64,000 bases of DNA from Vitellaria paradoxa (lineage: Eukaryota; Streptophyta; Magnoliopsida; Ericales; Sapotaceae): positions 9,554,879-9,618,878 of the forward strand of contig CM034242.1 of assembly GCA_019916065.1 (NCBI GenBank), written 5' to 3'. Positions 46,701 to 59,360 of this stretch are shown here, one piece after another (positions within the stretch are counted from its first letter, which is position 1; each line of letters starts with the position of its first letter). The notes beneath the pieces are model-generated. The model ran no database searches. It saw only the letters and a program-made list of their open reading frames with translations, and was not told where the DNA came from. The translations under genes were made by a program, and so were the position numbers.

Positions 46701-47065
46701 TACATTTCCAATTATCGCATTCCTTCCATCAAATATCATTAAGTGATTTCACACAAAAAAATAACATCCAGTGCTACATACAATTCAATTAATAAATTAT
46801 TTATAACATTTCCTATCTTCTAAATTGTGTTATCTCAACCAAAAATATATACATACATATATATATACAATGGGGTTGATTATTCGCGTTTTGTAAGTTT
46901 ATCTCCAAACTAACATTTGATCCTTCAACACGATAAACTCAAAATATTGAAAATATTTTATTAATAAAATAAACTTTTGAAACAATGACTTTAAGGGTAA
47001 AAATTTACTGGTTAAAAATTTGTAAGAAGAGAGAGACTAGCCACATTATTAGAACGTGAGACTAG
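43715..47065 (+). repeat. Mosaic repeat, copy A
   Basis: Non-coding, AT-rich. From about 43960 it aligns with copy B (49860-52815) in direct orientation, and its left part (43715-44000) aligns with copy C (57610-57860). It has an internal tandem duplication: the block beginning GTCTAACAACCATATGGAT at 45268 recurs at 45918. Segments with GTTTGG/CCAAAC ends (about 43965-44382 and 45335-45485) look like MITEs. The hydrophobic open frames here are compositional. Confidence 0.8.
45760..45908. mobile_element. Tourist-like MITE, family 2, degenerate copy 4
   Basis: AGTGCGTTTACAGTGACAAA start, then the family core (ATAAATTTGTAATTTGTATAA). The right end is degraded. It separates the two tandem blocks of copy A. 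Confidence 0.5.
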
Positions 47066-47074
47066 CCAAATAAA

Positions 47075-49860
47075 ATTAATATATATATATATATTAATAA
47101 ATAATAAAAACTAACATTTTAACACAAATATTTCAATTTGTTGAGATAATAAGGATGGAGTAAAATATTTAGTGCATCGAAATAATATATTAATTGAATT
47201 GAATGTAACACTCTATATTATTTTTTATATGATATTACTTACATGGTGTTTAGTTAGGAGAATGCGATAATTAGCAATGTAATTTAATATAAAATAATTT
47301 TCAATCTAAATATTTTGACTAAAAGTAATGTAGAGGGGGATATTATGCCTGGTTTAAACGTATAATTGTGAATCATTTTTTTCGATTAAATATGTGATTA
47401 AGTGAGACACATAAATGATAAGTTTAGAATTCCATCTAAGGGTGTTTGGATTTAAAAAAAAAAAAAGGGAATAATTATTTTTATACTCCTTGTGCTTAAG
47501 ATAAAAATCACTTGTATTACCTAAATTTTAAAAAATTATACATTATACCCTCAGTATTTTAGACTAAAGTAGAACCATTGAAAAATATGTGAAAGATAAC
47601 AACTTTAACTCTTAATACTTTTAAAAATTTACAGTTTAGGTGGTGTTTGGTTTATTAAAAAAAAATTAAAAGTTAATGTAAAAGTGATATATAATAAAAT
47701 TTGATTAAAATTTTGATAAAATTTATTTTATTTTATTTTATTTATTTTGTTTGGGAATCTAACACACTTTTAGTCCAGTTCAATATAAAGTTAAAAAATG
47801 ATTCTAACTTAATTATTAGGCTTAAAATATAAGAATGGTAGAAGAAGGAACTAATGAGACAAAAATGAGGGACTCTAGAGCCCTGATATCTCTCTTTGAT
47901 ATTAGCTCCATATATTAGGTCAGGAATCATTAAATTGAAATTCGAAGATTTAGATTTATTCACATATTTTTATTTAAAAAAATATTTAAATGAATCTGGA
48001 CCATTGACTTTTAATTCAACAATTCCCAAATCTTTTGATAATGCTATTATTTTTCTATTTGTATTTATTTATTTATGTTTCTTACTTTTTATTTTTTTGT
48101 CGTCGTTTATTTTTCTAAAATAAAAACTGAAACTGTGTTTGAAAATACAATTTTACTTACAATTACTACTTTTTATTTTAATAAAATATTTAATTTTATT
48201 AATTTTTAAAAAAATTCAATGAATTTAATAGAATATATTTCATATTAATTAAATTAAATCATCTATTAAAAATAATTTAATTACATAAATATAAAATATA
48301 TTAAGTTAAATTATAATTTAATTATACTATTTTTTAAAAACAATTGAATAAAATATAATTGCTATATTATATAATTTAGTAAATATAGAATTTATTAATT
48401 AAATATAATTATATAATTTATTAAAAATAATTGAATCAAATATAATTATTATATTATTTAATTCAATAAATATAAAGTATATTAATTATTATTTATTATA
48501 TTATTTATTAAAAACAATTGAATAAAATATATTTCATAATAATTTAAATAATTTAATTATGATATTTATTAAAAATAATAAAATATATTTCATATTAATT
48601 TGATTTAATTATTTTTTGTTAAAAAATTTAATTTAATAAAATATTTAAATAAAATAATTTACTTTAATATGATACATCAAAAATCGACAAAGTACTCGTA
48701 AAAAAAATGAAAACACTTCTTTTTTTTTAAATTTTTATTTTTTTAAAACATAAAATTGTAGAAATTTTAAATAATTATATTTTTTCTACGAGTTTATAAA
48801 ATTTTAAAAAATGTAACCTTAAAAACCAAAAATGAAAATACTACCCAACAAGAGTTTAATGTCACGAGCTGACATCAGTGTCAGCCAGCCACTTTTCAAA
48901 ACTGAGTGACCCACATCTATAACGACCGCACTTATAGGTAGTTTTTACCAACTACGTCGCCCTACGTGCGAACATGCATGTGGTTGTTTGATATGAAAAA
49001 TGGCTGTTTTATTGACTAACGCTTTGTTTGGTAGTTTTATTGGCTGTTTTATTTTTTTTTTGTTTGGTAGTTTTACGTTCTTTGCATCCATTAAAAAACT
49101 TTGAAGAAAAAATTTCCAATAGAAAAATTGAGAGAAGTAAAAAAACAAATTAAACTTTTTTATACCTGTACGTGAATTTTTTTATTTTTATATTTTTTTG
49201 ATGTATAAGAATAATGTCAAAAGTTATAAATAAATAAAAATAAAAATTTTGATGAAAACAGATCATACGAGGTGAAAAAAAATAAAACTCCAATTAAAAA
49301 AAAATAAACGGTAGAAAAGAGAGAAGTAAAGCGAGGGAAGTAAGATGGTTAAATTTTTTTTTTTCGCAATTTGTATTGTGATGGGTATTTCGTTTTATTT
49401 TATTTTTATTTTAAAAATAAAATATATACAAATTATTTATTAATTAAAAAATAAAATAAAAAATCAATTTATAAATAATGAATAATTAAAACTAACATTT
49501 TAATAGAAAATATTTTAATCAATCAACATATAGTGAGATTAATAAAGATATTTTTGTAATTTTGAACATAATCGGACAAAGTAAGAAATTTTATGACAAA
49601 AATGTGAGAGAGGAAGTAGTAAAATAGAAATGTGACAGAGGGAGCAGTAAAATAGGAAAAGAACATAAAATTTTGGTTACGTTGATATTTTATGTTAAGT
49701 TTAATAATTCATTTAATAGAACAGCGTCAATGGTAATAACATTTTAAAATAAGAAAACCAAGTACAATCTTTGAATATTAAGAGGTGTAAGTGTAATTAT
49801 TCAAATGTAGAGAGGAGTTAGGCATAATTTATCCTTTTAGCTTTCTACACCCAGATCTCA
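47075..49860 (-). repeat. Left arm of a 2.8-kb inverted repeat
   Basis: Reverse-complementary to 53600-56456 along its length. Examples: CACCCAGATC at 49848 against the reverse of 53590-53610, the GTCACGAGCTGACA region (48862) against 54600, and the region near 47330 against 56190. The arms are diverged but collinear. They include AT-only stretches (48180-48660). Its outer end is also related, inverted, to the right part of copy A. Non-coding. Confidence 0.85.
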
Positions 49861-49987
49861 CGTGACTATCAGTGTGTTTACAAAGACAAAAAAAAAAAAA
49901 AAATGTGATTTGGATAATTTTTTAATATTGGATGTGCAGTTATTAAATTACATTTTTAAAAGATGAATAGTAAAATTTTTTGATTTT

Positions 49988-50332
49988 GGGATTTAACCTC
50001 GAGAGATTCACTCCCTAGGCCAAACCCCTAGAGAGTGAATCTCTTTTGGTTTTTTTTTTTGGTTTGTGCTACACATACCGGCCCCTCAACATGTATAGCG
50101 GTCAATCGCGAACTCGCGTAGCGGCGGGGAGTCGGACCCACACCCAAGAACTGGATACGGTTCGTCCAGCCAAGGAGGCCCGTCCTACCAACCTTTACTA
50201 CGCTTTGCGCCCGGGAGGCTGGCCCCAAGTTTTTTTGCTAGAGAGGAGACTTGAACTTGAGACCTTGGGGTGGTAAGCCCCTAAGTCCCAGTCCAAGACC
50301 ATCCCATCTAACCCCTTGGGGTTAAAATTTTT
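49988..50332 (-). mobile_element. tRNA-derived SINE with 17-bp target duplication
   Basis: A GC-rich 345-bp insert flanked by identical 17-bp repeats, TAAAATTTTTTGATTTT (49971-49987 and 50333-50349). Copy A has a single, uninterrupted version near 44068. On the minus strand a B-box-like GTTCAAGTCTC (50256-50246) lies about 75 bp into the element, and a tRNA-like A-box region precedes it, as in plant SINEs. The element has no protein-coding role, and the open frames across it are artefacts. Its 3' end holds a strong stem-loop (50003-50018 with 50028-50044). Such elements are transcribed by RNA polymerase III and copied by LINE enzymes. Confidence 0.8.
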
Positions 50333-52179
50333 TGATTTTACATCACCTTTTTAGAGAAGAAAATTGTCCAAACGATTTTATTGGGTTCGTCGAAATAATT
50401 TTATGTCAAAATTTATTGAAAGTCCTTAAAAAGTTTTTGAAATTTGTAGAAAAGTTATTGAGAGTTTATAGAATGTTATTAAAGTTTGTAAAAATTTATT
50501 GGGGTTTGTAAAAAATTATTGGGATATGTAGATATATATAAATTTACAAAAATTTAACGAAATACAAGGAGTACAAAATGTGTTAGAGAATTTTACAGCA
50601 ATTTTCATCATGCCAAACACCCCTTATATTGGGTGTGTTTAATAAATTTTGTTCTAATATTGTTACGTATTAATTTTTAAAAAAATGTGTTTAATAAAAA
50701 ATTGTAAAAATAAAAAAAAATGTTGGAAAAAGTTAAAAATTTTGAAGAAGAAGGAAAATGTTAGTAAAAATTGAAGTAGAAAAAAGTTGGAGAATGTGGA
50801 AAGCAATTTAATAAATTTTAATAGAGAAAGTTGAAAAAAATAAAAAAGATTGGTAAATTTTAATGGAAAATTAAAAAACAATAGTAAAAGTTAATAATTC
50901 GTAAAAGTTGATAATGGCCAACCTTTACATTTTTTCATGAAAACAGGATTTGGATAGCTTGCATGCCATGCAGGTAATGTCGTAACCAGCTTTGCGTCAC
51001 TCGCTTTACTTCTCTCTTCCTTATCGTCTATTTTTTCTTTTATTTTTTTTTCATCTTGTATAATCTTTGTTCATCAAAATTTTTTATTTTTATTTTATTG
51101 TAACTCTAGAAATATTATTCTTATTTATCCAAAAATTATAACAAAATAAAAAAAAATCAGATACAAGTTTAAAAAACTTAATTTTTGAAAAAAAAATTGA
51201 TTTTCTATATGAATGTCAATTTTTCTATTGGAAAATAATTTTTAGTAAATGCAAATAATATTCTTAAAAACTACTAAACAAAAAAATCGAATTTTGTTAT
51301 AAAAATTATTATTATTATAATTCTTCTTATTATTATTATTATTTTATCAAGGAAAGTATCAGTCCAGCGGTCACTACTTTAAATTTTTTTCAACATTATC
51401 GTAAATTAACTTAATTATTAATTTAAAATTTTAAAAATTAATTAAGGTAAAAACGTGCACTCCTTAAGCCATCCCCAGAAAAAAAAAAAAAAAAAAAAAA
51501 AAAGAAGGATAAAAGAATCATATTTATGTCTAACAACCATATGGATCCACCATGGGGCAACATATGTCAGTGGTGATTAAATGGTGGGTCTCTCTTTTTT
51601 GTCTCATTCGTCACTTCTTCTATCATCCCTATCTTTTGAGCACAATAAAGACCTTTGAATGCATAAGTTTTCGCAAAAAATTATTAACTTTTGAATTTTG
51701 ATTGTTTGATGAATTATTAATTTTTGTTTTTTTATAATTTTTAGTTTAAAAATTATCAAAAATTGTTAAAAATCATCAAAAATTTTACCACACCCTTCCA
51801 AAATTGCTAAATCTACTTGTTTTATTAAGTGTATCAATAATTACAAGTAACAGTCTTTTATAAAAAACTATCAAAAATTATTAAAATTTAAATTTTTAAA
51901 CGATACTTAATTAAAAATTATTTTTTAACTTTATATTGAACTAGAATAAACTACATGGTGGAGATGCATGATCATAACATTCTTATGCTTCATAAAATTT
52001 GTACACAATTGTTTAACTAATAGTGGGTCTAAATATTAAAAGAAGATAAAATTTATTTTAAAGTGAAATTACATAAATGAACGATATTAGTAATTACTTT
52101 TATATTATGTGCTATTAATTTGTATTTGATTGAAGAGATTGGATTGTATAATTATGAGTCTCACTTAATCAAATTTTTA

Positions 52180-52327
52180 GGATCCGTTTGGTTTGTAAAC
52201 AAACAATAAAAAATTCTATAAATTTTTGTTAACTTTATATTACATCAACTTTTTTCTTTCATTATACGCATTACGAACTCTCAATTTATCTCAATTTATC
52301 TCACTTTTTATCACTCTAAACACACCC
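52180..52327. mobile_element. Tourist-like MITE, family 2, copy 5
   Basis: 148 bp, GGATCCGTTTGG ... CTAAACACACCC, flanked by TTA at 52177-52179 and 52328-52330. The paralogous site in copy A (near 46570) has a single TTA and no insert. Core sequence is the reverse complement of 17076-17224. Confidence 0.85.
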
Positions 52328-52599
52328 TTAATAGAAAAAGATAATTTAAAATTTTATGTTTGAACCAAGTATAATCAATCAAAATTTTACGTTTAAACTA
52401 TTCCCTTTTATATTACTTTTAGTCGAAATTTTAACGTTTAAAATTACTTTATACTAAATTACATTTCTAATTATCGCATTTCTCCAATCAAATATCATTC
52501 AGTAATGTCACGCAAAAAAATAATATCCAATGCTACATTCAATTCAATGAATATATTATTTATAACATTTCTTATCTTCTAAATTGTGTTACCTCAAAT

Positions 52600-52622
52600 A
52601 TATATATATATATATATATATA
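52600..52622. repeat. (TA)n microsatellite
   Basis: TA repeats inside copy B. The matching place in copy A has a mixed TA/CA tract. Confidence 0.85.
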
Positions 52623-52815
52623 ATGGAGTTGACTATTCACGTTTTTTAAGTTTATCTCCAAACTAACATTTGACATTTAATCCTTCAACACGACGAATTC
52701 AAAATATTAAAAATATTTTATTAATAAAATAAACTTTTGAAACAATGACTTTAATGGTAAAAGTTTACCCGTTAAAAATTTGTAAGAAGAGAGAGAGTAG
52801 CCAAATTATTAGAGC

Positions 52816-53599
52816 CCACCGAAGTTATTGTGTTGGCAAATTTTTTATCAAATAAAAAAATTAATTATTGAATTGTAAATTATTGATGCAATAACTCTTA
52901 AATTATTGATTTGTAATAGAAAAGTAATCCTATATATTTTTATTTTGGTTAGGGTTTATTTAATCTACCCCTACAATTACCAAAAAAAACTAATCTACCT
53001 CTACTATAATTTCGATTTTCTACACTTAAAACTCACAAATTTTATAAATGTTTACCTAAATTTTCTAAGATTTATATTATACTCACCCTAATGTTTATAT
53101 TACATTTGCTCAAATCTTCTCTACTAGATTTCTATTTAAAAAATAACTTTTAACTAATTTAATACCATGAAATTATCTTTATATTCTTATGTATAAAAAA
53201 AAAAGTTGAGAATAAGATTATTCCGCTATTATTTGATACTAATAGAAAAATGAAAGAAAAGAATAAACTAAAATTTTTTCTCTTTCATATTTAGTTATTA
53301 TTAGACTAATTACAAAAAAAAGTAATGATAATTTGTGCATATGTATAATTACTCATTCACATATATAATATAAATTTAGAGTAATAAAAAAATTTTAAAA
53401 ATTAATTGTACAGTAATTTTAGAAAAAGTATACCACATCATAATATAAATATTTTTATTAATATTAAATGGTATAAAATTAAGTAATTTCATAGTATTAA
53501 ATTTGTCAAAAGTTATTTTAGATAAAAAATTTAACAATAGATTTTAGGTAAATGTAATACAAATTTCAAAAGGTCCAATTGCCATTTATGAAGGACCTG
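52816..53599. other. Unique spacer between copy B and the right inverted arm
   Basis: AT-rich, with no recognised gene and no match noticed elsewhere in the window. Confidence 0.45.
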
Positions 53600-54402
53600 G
53601 GATCTAGGTGTAGAAAGCTAAAAGGATAAATTATACCTAACTTCTCTCAACATTTAAGTAATTACACCTAAAATTACATTTAGTTTTCTTATTTTAAACT
53701 ATCATTGCCATTAACACTCTTATATTAAATAAACTGTTAAAATTTAATATAAAATATCAAAATAATCAAAATTTTATATTCTTGTCCTGTTTTATTGTTC
53801 CCTCTCTCACATTTCTATTTCGCTGCTTCCTCTCTTACATTTTTGTTGTAAAATTTCCTAATTTGTTCAATTATGTTCAAAATTAAAAAATATCTGTATT
53901 AATGTCAGATTAAAATATTTTGTATTAAAATGTTAGTTTTTATTATTCATTATTTATAAATTGATTTTTTATTTTATTCTTTTAATTAATAAATATTTTT
54001 ATAAATTTTATTTTTAAAATAAAAATAAAGTAAAACGAAATACCATCACAATACAAATTGCGAAAAAAACAAAATTAACCATCTTGCTTCACTCGCTTTA
54101 CTTCTCTCTTTTCTATCGTTCATCCTTTTAAATTTAAGTTCTATTTTTTTTTTTTCATCTCGTATGATCTGTTTTCATCAAAATTTTTATTTTTATTTAT
54201 TTATAACTTTAGAAATTATTCTTATTTATCAAAAAAATAAAAATAAAAAAATTCACGTAGAGGTGTAAAAAAAAATTTAATTTTTTTTTTACTTATGTCA
54301 ATTTTTCTATGGGAAATATTTTTTTTCAAAGTTTTTTAATGGATGCAAAGAACGTAAAACTACCCAAAAAAATAATTTTTTTAAAAATATATATATATAT
54401 AA

Positions 54403-54436
<34 letters not shown>

Positions 54437-56456
54437 TTTACCAAACAAATCGTCAGTCAATAAAGCAACCATATTTTATATCTAAACAACCACGTGCAGG
54501 TTCACACGTAGGGCGACGTTGTTGGTAAAGACTACCCGCAAATGCGGTGATTAAAGAGGTGGGTCACTCACTCTTGAAAAGTGGCAGGCTGACAGTGGCG
54601 TTAGCTCGTGACGATAAACATTATTGGGTAGTATTTCTATTTTTTATTTTTTAGTTTATATTTTTAAAATTTTATAAACTAACAACAAAACATAACTGTT
54701 AAATTTGTTTACAATTTCAGATATTAAAAAAATAAAAATTTAAATAAAAAAAGTGTTTTCATCTTTTTTTTTTACAAATACTTTGTCTATTTTTGTTGTT
54801 TCATATTAAAATAAATTATTTTATTTAAATAGTTTATTAAATTAAAATTATTTTTAATAAATAATATAATTAAATTAAATTAATATGAAATATTTTTTAT
54901 TAATTTATTTTTAATTAAATAATTAATTTAATTTAATTTAATAAATAATTAAATTAATATAAAATATATTTTTATTATTTTTAATAAATATCATAATTAA
55001 ATTATTTAAATTATTATGAAATATATTTTATTCAATTGTTTTTAATAAATAATATAATATATAATAATTAATATACTTTATATTTATTGAATTGAATAAT
55101 ATAATAATTATATTTGATTCAATTATTTTTAATAAATAATATAATTACACTTAATTAATAAATTTTATATTTACTGAATTAAATAATATAGCAATTATAT
55201 TTTATTGAATTGTTTTTAATAAATAATATAGTAAAATTATAATTTAATATATTTTAGATTTATTTTTAATATATAATTCAATTTAATTAATTTAATTTAA
55301 TTAATATGAAATATATTCTATTAAATTCAATTAATTTTTTGAAAAATTAATAAAATTAAATATTTTATTAAAATAAAAAAGTAGTAACTCTAAGTAAAAT
55401 TGTATTTTTAGACACAGTTGTAATTTTCATTTTAGAAAAATAAACGATGATAAAAAACAAAAGCTAGAAAACATAAACAAATAAATATAAATACAAAAAC
55501 GATAGCGTTACTAAATGAATTTGGGAATCGTGGAATTAAAAGTCAACGATTTAGATTCATTGTGTTTTTTAAATTAAAAATATATTAATAAATTTAGATT
55601 ATCAAATTTTAATTTAACGATTTCCAACCTAATGTTCGAAGCTAATATCGAGGAGCGATATCAGTGTTCCCAAGTCCCTTATTTTTGTCTCATTAGTTCC
55701 TTCTTCCACCATTCTTATACTTTAAGCCCAATAATTAAGAATCACTTTTTTAACTTTATATTGAATTAGACTAAAAGTGTGCTTGATCCCCAAAAAAAAA
55801 AATTTAATTAATTAAATTTTATCAATTTTTAAAATTTTTTAATCAAATTAATTTTTATTTTTTATTTTCAATAAACCAAACACCGTGTAAACTGTAAATT
55901 TTTAAAATTGTTAAGAGTTAAAGTTGTTATCTTTCATAGCTTTTTTCAACGGTTCCACTATAGTTTGAAATACTAAGGATATAAATGTAGATTTTTTTTT
56001 TTAATTTAGGTAGTACAAGTGATTTTTATCTTGAATATAAGGGGCATAAAAATAATTATTCCTTTTTTTTTTTTAACTCCAAACACCCTTAGATTGAATT
56101 CTAAACTTATCATTTTATGTGTCTCACTTAATCACATATTTAATTGAAAAGAATGATTCACAATTATAAGTTTAAACCAAGTATAATATCCCCCTCTACA
56201 TTATTTCTAGTCAAAATTTTTAGATTAAAAATTATTTTATATTAAATTACATCTCTAATTATCGCATTCACCCAACTAAACACCATGTAAGTAATACCAT
56301 ATAAAATATAATGTAGAGTGCTACATTCAATTCAATTAATATATTATTTGGATGCACTAATTTTTTTACTCTATCCTTATTATGTCAACAAATTGAAATA
56401 TTTATGTTAAAATGTTAGTTTTTATTATTATTAATAAATATATTAATATTTTTATT
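53600..56456 (+). repeat. Right arm of the 2.8-kb inverted repeat
   Basis: Reverse complement of 47075-49860. The final part (about 56110-56360) is also similar, in direct orientation, to copy A at 46550-46800. (ATT)n tract at about 54411-54436. Non-coding. Confidence 0.85.
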
Positions 56457-57609
56457 TTATTCCTTTATTTAGTACCTGTTTAGAGTTTTAAAAAACGTCA
56501 AAAAATTTTAAAAATTTATATAATTCTCTACAAAACTTTTTCCACTTTGAACTACATAAATTTCTATAAATCTCCATAAATTTATATATATGTACAAATC
56601 TTAATAAATTTTCTATAAATTCTAAGACAAATGCTTAGGCACATGTTAAGAAACATTTATTACTTTGATTTTTACTCTAAATATCTTGAGAATTATGCAT
56701 TTAATTATATTTATTAGTCACTTACATTTATTATCTTTGTTTTTAATCATAAAATAGTTGAAATTATTTATTAATTTGTTTTAAAATTTGTTAAAAAAAG
56801 TCAGCATTGATGTAAAAACAATTTTCGATATATATAATTAATGTTTTTAATTACTTTATCATGTGCCCTTAGGGCACATGCTAGCAAGACCTAAAATTTT
56901 TTACTCAACTTTGTCGGGAGAAAAATAAAAAATTAAATAAAATTAAAAAAAAAAAAAACTTCGTCTCCTTTGATTACTTTTCAAACTCAGAATTGCTTTT
57001 AGGCACTTGTCAACTTCACTACAAGTAGCGATAATGTGAGCGCTATAATTATTAATATCAAAGCTTATTTAATGTTTTTTTTAACTATTAACAAAATTGT
57101 CCTCATCTTTTATTTCTCTCTCCGTCATCAATTCCTCTCATTTTTATATATTCAACTCCATTTTTTTCTTCATTATTAATAAAGACTCATCTCTTTTTCT
57201 CTAAAAAAAACTCATCTAACCAGCGTCTAATTCTTAAATCTAAAGTCCTTTTAAATATGCCTACTTAATTTATAAACAATTTTTTTTTTCTTTTTACTAT
57301 TTATCCCATATTTTTTCTCAATTTAAATAATTAAAAACTAAATAAATTAAAATATCTAATTGATAACATAACAAATAGAAAAATATCTATTATTTAACAT
57401 TTTTGTATTGTATACTTAATTTTAATTTTGTATTCTTAAGATTTTATAATATAAAAATAATAAACTTACATTTTAATATTTTTATGATATTAGGTCTGAA
57501 AAATTTACTAGAATCATTCTAAATACTATAAAATTAAGTTTAAACTAAAAATATATAGTTGATAAAATTAATAATCATTTTAATATAGAGTCACATCGTT
57601 TCACATTCT
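56457..57609. other. AT-rich intergenic sequence
   Basis: No gene seen. A perfect short palindrome, TGTGCCCTTAGGGCACA, lies at about 56862-56878. Confidence 0.5.
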
Positions 57610-59228
57610 CAGGCTTGGTTTTTTTCTAAAAGCTAGATGATAATATCTGGGGCCATTGAATAATTCAATTATTATTACAATTAGTCAATAAATACATTCC
57701 AAAACCAAGCTTTCCAAGCCCTTCATCACGCACAATGGTGAAAATGAAGATTCGAATTTCGATTATGACCACACCTTTGCCACTTGAAGACAACGTCCAT
57801 TAAAGCGTTCCACCTTGTACAGAGACGCAGAGAATGTTATCCACATGATTATTTTGGCTGCGTAGGTGCAGAAAAAAGAAATAATTTTTTTTATAAATTT
57901 TATTATGGTGCTGCCACGTTTTTTTTTTAAATTATGTATTTAATAAAAATTTGTAAGAATAAAAAAATTTGGAGAAAGTTAGAAAATTAGAAAAAGATAG
58001 AGAAAATTAGTAAAAATTAGAGAAAGTTGAAAAAGATCGGAGAAAATTAAAAAAATTTTTAATAAATATTAATGAAAAGAGTTGAAAAAATTTGATAAAA
58101 ATTAAAAAATTAAATAATAATTTTTGATAAATTTTAAAGAAAAAAATTAATAAAAATTAACAATTAGTGAAAAGTTGGTATAAATTGACAATTGCCAGCC
58201 CCTATATTTTTTTATGAAAAAAAGGTTAAGGATAGCGTGCATAACCCAGAGGTAATGAGGTAAACCATCTTTGCATCACTTGCCTCACTTCTTTCTTCTC
58301 AATCGTTTTTGTTTTTGTTTTGCCTTTTTTTAATTTAATTTTTGCTTTTGCTTTTTTTTTTTTTAAATTTAATTTTTTTCTCTCTCGTATAATCTTTTTT
58401 CATAAAAATTTTTTATTTTTATTTTATATATAATTTTAGAAATATTATTCTTATTTACCAAAAAATTATAAAAAATAAAAAATTGACATACAAGTTTAAA
58501 AAACCCAAATTTTGAAAAAAATTAATTTTTTATATGAATGTCAATTTTTCTATTGGAAATACTTTTTTACAATAATTTTTTTAGTGAATGCAAATGATAT
58601 TAATTTTTAAAAACTACCATATAAAAAATTAAAATTTATTATAAAAATATATAAAAATTATTATTATTATTATTATTATTATTGGTTACCAGACAAAGCG
58701 TTAATCAAAGATAAAACAACTACAACGGTTACTGATTTGAGCCTCTACAAAATTATTGTACACTCATCCGACTGTTAACTTAAGTTCACAAAAATTATTG
58801 AAGTACACGTAATTTGATCCAAACGCCTTGGGTGATTAAAAAAAAAAATGATGAAGTGTTTAGTTAATTAAAATCAATTAAAACTCACGAATTTTTATCA
58901 ATTTTGTATACTTTCTTCTTTCAGATTTTATTATCTATTACTTTCGTATCAAATTTTTATATTTTTTCTATATTTTTTAATCAATCAAACACTCTCAATG
59001 CAACCAGATTTCGTGTCTAACAACCATATGGATGTTCCCACGCAGGGCAACGTCTGCTCGTGGTAATTAAAGAGATGGGTCTCTCATTTTTGTCCCATTG
59101 GCCACTTCTTCATCCATTCTTATCTTTTAAGCCTAATAATTAAAAATTATTTTTTTTAATTTTATATTCAACTAAACTAAAACCCATGATGGAGACGCAA
59201 GATTGTAACCTTCTTATACTTTAATTTA
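57610..59228 (+). repeat. Mosaic repeat, copy C
   Basis: Aligns with the left part of copy A (43715-44000: CAATAAATACATTCCAAA, GACCACACCTTTG, TCCATTAAAGCGT) and then with 44400-46400 in order. It lacks several A segments. A MITE-like insert with AGTGTTTAGTTAATTAAAA / AATCAATCAAACACTCT ends lies at about 58853-58998. (TTA)n tract at about 58660-58684. Confidence 0.75.
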
Positions 59229-59360
59229 ATGGACCGAGCAATTAATGCCATCCCCCAACCGCAAATTGTTCTCGCCCCGTTATCATGGACGGGCCTGCGG
59301 GATGAAGACTTGAAGTGGTACAGTGCCGTTAATGAAAGCGACTACGAGTTTGAAAACTAA
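59229..59360 (+). CDS. Unrecognised 43-codon open frame in a GC-rich island
   Basis: ATG at 59229 opens a 43-residue frame to TAA at 59358-59360. It begins MDRAINAIPQPQ and ends SDYEFEN, with WTGLRDEDLKWY in the middle. The segment is far richer in G and C than anything within a kilobase and is absent from the paralogous unit at about 60100. I do not recognise the peptide. It could be an exon fragment captured by a transposon, a small gene, or chance. No promoter or splice evidence is clear. Confidence 0.2.
   Translation: MDRAINAIPQPQIVLAPLSWTGLRDEDLKWYSAVNESDYEFEN

Larger units (their letters stand above)
49860..52815 (+). repeat. Mosaic repeat, copy B
   Basis: Direct, diverged duplicate of 43960-47065, ending at the shared TTGTAAGAAGAGAGAG block. 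It lies between the two inverted arms. Compared with A it carries two clean insertions, a SINE (49988-50332) and a Tourist-like MITE (52180-52327), and it lacks the second tandem block. Non-coding. Confidence 0.85.

Noticed and set aside
48180..48660. Extremely AT-rich tract as a possible centromeric satellite or replication origin
   Set aside because: No repeating period was visible, and it is only the AT-rich part of the inverted arm.
50028..50276. Open frames of 66 and 76 residues
   Set aside because: They lie inside the SINE and arise from its GC-rich sequence.
50221..50332. Possible tRNA gene from the B-box-like sequence
   Set aside because: No cloverleaf with acceptor stem can be formed by eye, and the 17-bp flanking duplication marks it as part of a SINE.
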